Source: Ascidia mentula
Taxonomy: Eukaryota; Chordata; Ascidiacea; Phlebobranchia; Ascidiidae
DNA length: 64,000 bases
Direction: 5' to 3'
Assembly: GCA_947561715.1 (NCBI GenBank)
Contig: OX387200.1
Coordinates: 12,216,501 to 12,280,500, forward strand
In this document: positions 52,435 to 62,365 of the stretch, piece by piece
Layout: each line of letters opens with the position of its first letter
Position numbering within the stretch: the stretch's first letter is position 1
Program-made: the position numbers and the translations under genes
Notes under the pieces: model-generated
Seen by the model: the letters and a program-made list of their open reading frames with translations, nothing else
What the model was told of the DNA's origin: nothing
Database searches by the model: none

Positions 52435-53813
52435 GTGCTGAAATCGCACAGTTGCATACGTTGAGCAACCGCAAAAGCAATACTGGAATACCAGCGTTTT
52501 CCACTGTATAACAAAGCTTGTACTGAAAAAAATTATTTTTTATCGAAAAGTCGTATACTGCAAAATGGACAAGTACTGAAATCTCATAGTTTCATACGTT
52601 GTGCAACCGCAAAAGCAATACTGGAGTACCAGCGTTTTCCACTGTATAATAAAGCTTGTACTGAAAAAAATATTTTTCATCGAAAAGTCATATACTGCAA
52701 AATGGACAAGTGCTGAAATCGCATAGTTACGTACGTTGTGCAACCGCAAAAGCAATACTGGAGTATCAGCGTTTTCCACTGTATAATAAAGCTTGTACTG
52801 AAAAAAATTATTTTTTATCGAAAAGTCATATACTGCAAAACGGACAAGTACTGAAATATCATAGTTTCATACGTTGTGCAACCGCAAAAGCAATACTGGA
52901 GTATCAGCGTTTTCCACTGTATAATAAAGCTTGTACTGCAAAAAAATATTTTTCATCGAAAAGTCATATACTGCAAATTGGAAAAGTGCTGAAATCGCAC
53001 AGTTGCATACGTTGTGCAACCGCAAAAGCAATACTGGAATACCAGCGTTTTCCACTGTATAACAAAGCTTGTACTGAAAAAAATTATTTTTTATCGAAAA
53101 GTCATATACTGCAAAATGGACAAGTACTGAAATCTCATAGTTACATACGTTGTGCAACCGCAAAAGCAATACTGGAGTACCAGCGTTTTCCACTGTATAA
53201 TAAAGCTTGTACTGAAAAAAATTATTTTTTATCGAAAAGTCATATACTGCAAAATGGACAAGTGCTGAAATCTCATAGTTACATACGTTGTGCAACCGCA
53301 AAAGCAATACTGGAGTATCAGCGTTTTCCACTGTATAATAAAGCTTGTACTGCAAAAAAATATTTTTCATCGAAAAGTCATATACTGCAAAATGGACAAG
53401 TGCTGAAATCGCATAGTTACATACGTTGTGCAACCGCAAAAGCAATACTGGAGTATCAGCGTTTTCCACTGTATAATAAAGCTTGTACGGCAAAAAAATA
53501 TTTTTCATCGAAAAGTCATATACTGCAAATTGGAAAAGTGCTGAAATCGCACAGTTGCATACGTTGTGCAACCGCAAAAGCAATACTGGAATACCAGCGT
53601 TTTCCACTGTATAATAAAGCTTGTACTGCAAAAAAATATTTTTCATCGAAAAGTCATATACTGCAAAATGGACAAGTGCTGAAATCGCATAGTTACATAC
53701 GTTGTGCAACCGCAAAAGCAATACTGGAGTATCAGCGTTTTCCACTGTATAATAAAGCTTGTACTGCAAAAAAATATTTTTCATCGAAAAGTCATATACT
53801 GCAAAATAGACAA
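52435..53813. repeat. HOR block 28 (10-mer), duplicate of block 26
   Basis: Order: T-Fs-Vn-Xki-Cn-Yn-Yk-Yki-Ck-Ykr. TGTACGGC near 53487 lies exactly 2344 bp after its block 26 equivalent, equal to the offset of the block starts. Confidence 0.93.
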
Positions 53814-56018
53814 GTGCTGAAATCGCACAGTTGCATACGTTGAGCAACCGCAAAAGCAATACTGGAATACCAGCGTTTTCCACTGTATAACAAAGCTTGT
53901 ACTGAAAAAAATTATTTTTTATCGAAAAGTCGTATACTGCAAAATGGACAAGTACTGAAATCTCATAGTTTCATACGTTGTGCAACCGCAAAAGCAATAC
54001 TGGAGTACCAGCGTTTTCCACTGTATAATAAAGCTTGTACTGAAAAAAATATTTTTCATCGAAAAGTCATATACTGCAAAATGGACAAGTGCTGAAATCG
54101 CATAGTTACGTACGTTGTGCAACCGCAAAAGCAATACTGGAGTATCAGCGTTTTCCACTGTATAATAAAGCTTGTACTGAAAAAAATTATTTTTTATCGA
54201 AAAGTCATATACTGCAAAACGGACAAGTACTGAAATATCATAGTTTCATACGTTGTGCAACCGCAAAAGCAATACTGGAGTATCAGCGTTTTCCACTGTA
54301 TAATAAAGCTTGTACTGCAAAAAAATATTTTTCATCGAAAAGTCATATACTGCAAAATGGACAAGTGCTGAAATCGCATAGTTACATACGTTGTGCAACC
54401 GCAAAAGCAATACTGGAGTACCAGCGTTTTCCACTGTATAATAAAGCTTGTACTGAAAAAAATATTTTTCATCGAAAAGTCATATACTGCAAAATGGACA
54501 AGTGCTGAAATCGCATAGTTACGTACGTTGTGCAACCGCAAAAGCAATACTGGAGTATCAGCGTTTTCCACTGTATAATAAAGCTTGTACTGAAAAAAAT
54601 TATTTTTTATCGAAAAGTCATATACTGCAAAACGGACAAGTACTGAAATATCATAGTTTCATACGTTGTGCAACCGCAAAAGCAATACTGGAGTATCAGC
54701 GTTTTCCACTGTATAATAAAGCTTGTACTGCAAAAAAATATTTTTCATCGAAAAGTCATATACTGCAAAATGGACAAGTGCTGAAATCGCATAGTTACAT
54801 ACGTTGTGCAACCGCAAAAGCAATACTGGAGTACCAGCGTTTTCCACTGTATAATAAAGCTTGTACTGAAAAAAATATTTTTCATCGAAAAGTCATATAC
54901 TGCAAAATGGACAAGTGCTGAAATCGCATAGTTACGTACGTTGTGCAACCGCAAAAGCAATACTGGAGTATCAGCGTTTTCCACTGTATAATAAAGCTTG
55001 TACTGAAAAAAATTATTTTTTATCGAAAAGTCATCTACTGCAAAACGGACAAGTACTGAAATATCATAGTTTCATACGTTGTGCAACCGCAAAAGCAATA
55101 CTGGAGTATCAGCGTTTTCCACTGTATAATAAAGCTTGTACTGCAAAAAAATATTTTTCATCGAAAAGTCATATACTGCAAATTGGAAAAGTGCTGAAAT
55201 CGCACAGTTGCATACGTTGTGCAACCGCAAAAGCAATACTGGAATACCAGCGTTTTCCACTGTATAACAAAGCTTGTACTGAAAAAAATTATTTTTTATC
55301 GAAAAGTCATATACTGCAAAATGGACAAGTACTGAAATCTCATAGTTACATACGTTGTGCAACCGCAAAAGCAATACTGGAGTACCAGCGTTTTCCACTG
55401 TATAATAAAGCTTGTACTGAAAAAAATTATTTTTTATCGAAAAGTCATATACTGCAAAATGGACAAGTGCTGAAATCTCATAGTTACATACGTTGTGCAA
55501 CCGCAAAAGCAATACTGGAGTATCAGCGTTTTCCACTGTATAATAAAGCTTGTACTGCAAAAAAATATTTTTCATCGAAAAGTCATATACTGCAAAATGG
55601 ACAAGTGCTGAAATCGCATAGTTACATACGTTGTGCAACCGCAAAAGCAATACTGGAGTATCAGCGTTTTCCACTGTATAATAAAGCTTGTACGGCAAAA
55701 AAATATTTTTCATCGAAAAGTCATATACTGCAAATTGGAAAAGTGCTGAAATCGCACAGTTGCATACGTTGTGCAACCGCAAAAGCAATACTGGAATACC
55801 AGCGTTTTCCACTGTATAATAAAGCTTGTACTGCAAAAAAATATTTTTCATCGAAAAGTCATATACTGCAAAATGGACAAGTGCTGAAATCGCATAGTTA
55901 CATACGTTGTGCAACCGCAAAAGCAATACTGGAGTATCAGCGTTTTCCACTGTATAATAAAGCTTGTACTGCAAAAAAATATTTTTCATCGAAAAGTCAT
56001 ATACTGCAAAATAGACAA
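53814..56018. repeat. HOR block 29 (16-mer) with local trimer amplification
   Basis: Order: T-Fs-Vn-Xk-Ys-Vn-Xk-Ys-Vn-Xki-Cn-Yn-Yk-Yki-Ck-Ykr. It carries three 137-bp monomers, which explains its length of 16 x 138 minus 3. From the third V to the end (54915-56018) it is a copy of block 28 at offset 2205, including TGTACGGC near 55692. CATCTACTGC near 55034 is private. Confidence 0.92.
54089..54914. repeat. 413-bp three-monomer unit, two tandem copies plus a partial third
   Basis: The unit Vn-Xk-Ys (138+138+137 bp) runs 54089-54501 and 54502-54914. A third Vn-Xk pair then continues into block-28-like sequence. The V landmark GTTACGTACG starts at 54105, 54518 and 54931, exactly 413 apart. The Ys monomer is itself a chimera with a Y front and the GAGTACC plus s back of the Fs monomer. 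The first two copies translate identically. Confidence 0.93.
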
Positions 56019-58779
56019 GTGCTGAAATCGCACAGTTGCATACGTTGAGCAACCGCAAAAGCAATACTGGAATACCAGCGTTTTCCACTGTATAACAAAG
56101 CTTGTACTGAAAAAAATTATTTTTTATCGAAAAGTCGTATACTGCAAAATGGACAAGTACTGAAATCTCATAGTTTCATACGTTGTGCAACCGCAAAAGC
56201 AATACTGGAGTACCAGCGTTTTCCACTGTATAATAAAGCTTGTACTGAAAAAAATATTTTTCATCGAAAAGTCATATACTGCAAAATGGACAAGTGCTGA
56301 AATCGCATAGTTACGTACGTTGTGCAACCGCAAAAGCAATACTGGAGTATCAGCGTTTTCCACTGTATAATAAAGCTTGTACTGAAAAAAATTATTTTTT
56401 ATCGAAAAGTCATATACTGCAAAACGGACAAGTACTGAAATATCATAGTTTCATACGTTGTGCAACCGCAAAAGCAATACTGGAGTATCAGCGTTTTCCA
56501 CTGTATAATAAAGCTTGTACTGCAAAAAAATATTTTTCATCGAAAAGTCATATACTGCAAAATGGACAAGTGCTGAAATCGCATAGTTACATACGTTGTG
56601 CAACCGCAAAAGCAATACTGGAGTATCAGCGTTTTCCACTGTATAATAAAGCTTGTACTGCAAAAAAATATTTTTCATCGAAAAGTCATATACTGCAAAT
56701 TGGAAAAGTGCTGAAATCGCACAGTTGCATACGTTGTGCAACCGCAAAAGCAATACTGGAATACCAGCGTTTTCCACTGTATAACAAAGCTTGTACTGAA
56801 AAAAATTATTTTTTGTCGAAAAGTCATATACTGCAAAATGGACAAGTACTGAAATCTCATAGTTACATACGTTGTGCAACCGCAAAAGCAATACTGGAGT
56901 ACCAGCGTTTTCCACTGTATAATAAAGCTTATACTGAAAAAAATTATTTTTTATCGAAAAGTCATATACTGCAAAATGGACAAGTGCTGAAATCGCATAG
57001 TTACATACGTTGTGCAACCGCAATAGCAATACTGGAGTATCAGCGTTTTCCACTGTATAATAAAGCTTGTACTGCAAAAAAATATTTTTCATCGAAAAGT
57101 CATATACTGCAAAATGGACAAGTGCTGAAATCGCATAGTTACATACGTTGTGCAACCGCAAAAGCAATACTGGAGTATCAGCGTTTTCCACTGTATAATA
57201 AAGCTTGTACTGCAAAAAAATATTTTTCATCGAAAAGTCATATACTGCAAAATGGACAAGTACGGAAATCGCATAGTTACATACGTTGTGCAACCGCAAA
57301 AGCAATACTGGAATATCAGCGTTGTCCACTGTATAACAAAGCTTGTACTGAAAAAAATTATTTTTTGTCGAAAAGTCATATACTGCATAATGGACAAGTG
57401 CTGAAATCTCATAGTTACATACGTTGTGCAACCGCAAAAGCAATACTGGAGTATCAGCGTTTTCCCCTGTATAATAAAGCTTGTACTGAAAAAAAATATT
57501 TTTTATCGAAAAGTCATATACTGCAAAATGGACAAGTGCTGAAATCGCATAGTTACATACGTTGTGCAACCGCAAAAGCAATACTGGAGTATCAGCGTTT
57601 TCCACTGTATAATAAAGCTTGTACTGCAAAAAAATATTTTTCATCGAAAAGTCATATACTGCAAAATGGACAAGTGCTGAAATCGCATAGTTACATACGT
57701 TGTGCAACCGCAAAAGCAATACTGGAATATCAGCGTTGTCCACTGTATAACAAAGCTTGTACTGAAAAAAATTATTTTTTGTCGAAAAGTCATATACTGC
57801 ATAATGGACAAGTGCTGAAATCTCATAGTTACATACGTTGTGCAACCGCAAAAGCAATACTGGAGTATCAGCGTTTTCCCCTGTATAATAAAGCTTGTAC
57901 TGAAAAAAAATATTTTTTATCGAAAAGTCATATACTGCAAAATGGACAAGTGCTGAAATCGCATAGTTACATACGTTGTGCAACCGCAAAAGCAATACTG
58001 GTATATCAGCGTTGTCCACTGTATAATAAAGCTTGTACTGCAAAAAAATATTTTTCATCGAAAAGTCATATACTGCAAAATGGACAAGTGCTGAAATCGC
58101 ATAGTTGCATACGTTGTGCAACCGCAAAAGCAATACTGGTGTATCAGCGTTTTCCACTGTATAATAAAGCTTGTACTGCAAAAAAATATTTTTTTTATCG
58201 AAAAGTCATATACTGCAAAATAGACAAGTGCTGAAATCTCATAGTTACATACGTTGTGCAACCGCAAAAGCAATACTGGAGTACCAGCGTTTTCCACTGT
58301 ATAATAAAGCTTGTACTGAAAAAAATTATTTTTTATCGAAAAGTCATATACTGCAAAATGGACAAGTGCTGAAATCGCATAGTTACATACGTTGTGCAAC
58401 CGCAAAAGCAATACTGGAGTATCAGCGTTTTCCCCTGTATAATAAAGCTTGTACTGAAAAAAAATATTTTTTATCGAAAAGTCATGTACTGCAAAATGGA
58501 CAAGTGCTGAAATCGCATAGTTACATACGTTGTGCAACCGCAAAAGCAATACTGGTATATCAGCGTTGTCCACTGTATAATAAAGCTTGTACTGCAAAAA
58601 AATATTTTTCATCGAAAAGTCATATACTGCAAAATGGACAAGTGCTGAAATCGCATAGTTACATACGTTGTGCAACCGCAAAAGTAATACTGGAGTATCA
58701 GCGTTTTCCACTGTATAATAAAGCTTGTACTGCAAAAAAATATTTTTCATCGAAAAGTCATATACTGCAAAATAGACAA
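56019..58779. repeat. HOR block 30 (20-mer)
   Basis: Order: T-Fs-Vn-Xk-Yki-Cn-Yn-Ak-Yk-Q-Ye-Yk-Q-Ye-Z-Cf-Yn-Ye-Z-Ykr. It resembles a full-length version of the series deleted in blocks 2 and 23: A, then two trimers Yk-Q-Ye (57122-57949), then the f-containing tail (58088-58227). Private: AGCTTATACTG near 56930, GTACGGAAATC near 57261, GTGTATCAG near 58139 and GTAATACTG near 58685. Confidence 0.92.
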
Positions 58780-59606
58780 GTGCTGAAATCGCACAGTTGC
58801 ATACGTTGAGCAACCGCAAAAGCAATACTGGAATACCAGCGTTTTCCACTGTATAACAAAGCTTGTACTGAAAAAAATTATTTTTTATCGAAAAGTCGTA
58901 TACTGCAAAATGGACAAGTACTGAAATATCATAGTTTCATACGTTGTGCAACCGCAAAAGCAATACTGGAGTACCAGCGTTTTCCACTGTATAATAAAGC
59001 TTGTACTGAAAAAAATATTTTTCATCGAAAAGTCATATACTGCAAAATGGACAAGTGCTGAAATCGCATAGTTACGTACGTTGTGCAACCGCAAAAGCAA
59101 TACTGGAGTATCAGCGTTTTCCACTGTATAATAAAGCTTGTACTGAAAAAAATTATTTTTTATCGAAAAGTCATATACTGCAAAACGGACAAGTACTGAA
59201 ATATCATAGTTTCATACGTTGTGCAACCGCAAAAGCAATACTGGAGTATCAGCGTTTTCCACTGTATAATAAAGCTTGTACTGCAAAAAAATATTTTTCA
59301 TCGAAAAGTCATATACTGCAAATTGGAAAAGTGCTGAAATCGCACAGTTGCATACGTTGTGCAACCGCAAAAGCAATACTGGAATACCAGCGTTTTCCAC
59401 TGTATAATAAAGCTTGTACTGCAAAAAAATATTTTTCATCGAAAAGTCATATACTGCAAAATGGACAAGTGCTGAAATCGCATAGTTACATACGTTGTGC
59501 AACCGCAAAAGCAATACTGGAGTATCAGCGTTTTCCACTGTATAATAAAGCTTGTACTGCAAAAAAATATTTTTCATCGAAAAGTCATATACTGCAAAAT
59601 AGACAA
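58780..59606. repeat. HOR block 31 (6-mer, 827 bp)
   Basis: Order: T-Xs-Vn-Xki-Ck-Ykr. Monomer 2 has the TAT variant normally found in X (GAAATATCATAG near 58922), the only s monomer with it. This suggests short gene conversion from the X monomer two positions downstream. Confidence 0.92.
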
Positions 59607-62365
59607 GTGCTGAAATCGCACAGTTGCATACGTTGAGCAACCGCAAAAGCAATACTGGAATACCAGCGTTTTCCACTGTATAACAAAGCTTGTACTGAAA
59701 AAAATTATTTTTTATCGAAAAGTCGTATACTGCAAAATGGACAAGTACTGAAATCTCATAGTTTCATACGTTGTGCAACCGCAAAAGCAATACTGGAGTA
59801 CCAGCGTTTTCCACTGTATAATAAAGCTTGTACTGAAAAAAATATTTTTCATCGAAAAGTCATATACTGCAAAATGGACAAGTGCTGAAATCGCATAGTT
59901 ACGTACGTTGTGCAACCGCAAAAGCAATACTGGAGTATCAGCGTTTTCCACTGTATAATAAAGCTTGTACTGAAAAAAATTATTTTTTATCGAAAAGTCA
60001 TATACTGCAAAACGGACAAGTACTGAAATATCATAGTTTCATACGTTGTGCAACCGCAAAAGCAATACTGGAGTATCAGCGTTTTCCACTGTATAATAAA
60101 GCTTGTACTGCAAAAAAATATTTTTCATCGAAAAGTCATATACTGCAAAATGGACAAGTGCTGAAATCGCATAGTTACATACGTTGTGCAACCGCAAAAG
60201 CAATACTGGAGTATCAGCGTTTTCCACTGTATAATAAAGCTTGTACTGCAAAAAAATATTTTTCATCGAAAAGTCACATACTGCAAATTGGAAAAGTGCT
60301 GAAATCGCACAGTTGCATACGTTGTGCAACCGCAAAAGCAATACTGGAATACCAGCGTTTTCCACTGTATAACAAAGCTTGTACTGAAAAAAATTATTTT
60401 TTATCGAAAAGTCATATACTGCAAAATGGACAAGTACTGAAATCTCATAGTTACATACGTTGTGCAACCGCAAAAGCAATACTGGAGTACCAGCGTTTTC
60501 CACTGTATAATAAAGCTTGTACTGAAAAAAATTATTTTTTATCGAAAAGTCATATACTGCAAAATGGACAAGTGCTGAAATCTCATAGTTACATACGTTG
60601 TGCAACCGCAAAAGCAATACTGGAGTATCAGCGTTTTCCACTGTATAATAAAGCTTGTACTGCAAAAAAATATTTTTCATCGAAAAGTCATATACTGCAA
60701 AATGGACAAGTGCTGAAATCGCATAGTTACATACGTTGTGCAACCGCAAAAGCAATACTGGAGTATCAGCGTTTTCCACTGTATAATAAAGCTTGTACTG
60801 CAAAAAAATATTTTTCATCGAAAAGTCATATACTGCAAAATGGACAAGTGCTGAAATCGCATAGTTACATACGTTGTGCAACCGCAAAAGCAATACTGGA
60901 GTATCAGCGTTTTCCACTGTATAATAAAGCTTGTACTGCAAAAAAATATTTTTCATCGAAAAGTCATATACTGCAAAATGGACAAGTGCTGAAATCGCAT
61001 AGTTACATACGTTGTGCAACCGGAAAAGCAATACTGGAGTATCAGCGTTGTCCACTGTATAACAAAGCTTGTACTGAAAAAAATTATTTTTTGTCGAAAA
61101 GTCATATACTGCATAATGGACAAGTGCTGAAATCTCATAGTTACATACGTTGTGCAACCGCAAAAGCAATACTGGAGTATCAGCGTTTTCCCCTGTATAA
61201 TAAAGCTTGTACTGAAAAAAATTATTTTTTATCGAAAAGTCATATACTGCAAAACGGACAAGTACTGAAATCTCATAGTTTCATACGTTGTGCAACCGCA
61301 AAAGCAATACTGGAGTATCAGCGTTTTCCCCTGTATAATAAAGCTTGTACTGAAAAAAAATATTTTTCATCGAAAAGTCATATACTGCAAAATGGACAAT
61401 TGCTGAAATCGCATAGTTACGTACGTTGTGCAACCGCAAAAGCAATACTGGAGTATGAGCGTTTTCCACTGTATAATAAAGCTTGTACTGAAAAAAATTA
61501 TTTTTTATCGAAAAGTCATATACTGCAAAACGGACAAGTACTGAAATCTCATAGTTTCATACGTTGTGCAACCGCAAAAGCAATACTGGAGTATCAGCGT
61601 TTTCCACTGTATAATAAAGCTTGTACTGCAAAAAAATATTTTTCATCGAAAAGTCATATACTGCAAAATGGACAAGTGCTGAAATCGCATAGTTACATAC
61701 GTTGTGCAACCGCAAAAGCAATACTGGAGTATCAGCGTTTTCCACTGTACAATAAAGCTTGTACTGCAAAAAAATATTTTTCATCGAAAAGTCATATACT
61801 GCAAATTGGAAAAGTGCTGAAATCGCACAGTTGCATACGTTGTGCAACCGCAAAAGCAATACTGGTATATCAGCGTTTTCCACTGTATAATAAAGCTTGT
61901 AGTGCAAAAAAATATTTTTCATCGAAAAGTCATATACTGCAAAATGGACAAGTGCTGAAATCGCATAGTTGCATACGTTGTGCAACCGCAAAAGCAATAC
62001 TGGAGTATCAGCGTTTTCCCCTGTATAATAAAGCTTGTACTGCAAAAAAATATTTTTCATCGAAAAGTCATATACTGCAAAATGGACAAGTGCTGAAATC
62101 GCATAGTTACATACGTTGTGCAACCGCAAAAGCAATACTGGTATATCAGCGTTGTCCACTGTATAATAAAGCTTGTACTGCAAAAAAATATTTTTCATCG
62201 AAAAGTCATATACTGCAAAATGGACAAGTGCTGAAATCGCATAGTTACATACGTTGTGCAACCGCAAAAGCAATACTGGAGTATCAGCGTTTTCCACTGT
62301 ATAATAAAGCTTGTACTGCAAAAAAATATTTTTCATCGAAAAGTCATATACTGCAAAATAGACAA
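59607..62365. repeat. HOR block 32 (20-mer), duplicate of block 25
   Basis: Order as block 25, offset 12275. L has GAGTATGAGCG near 61457, as in blocks 7, 11 and 12, whereas block 25 has CAG. The Yki monomer has AGTCACATACTG near 60277, shared only with 63862 in block 33. Confidence 0.93.
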
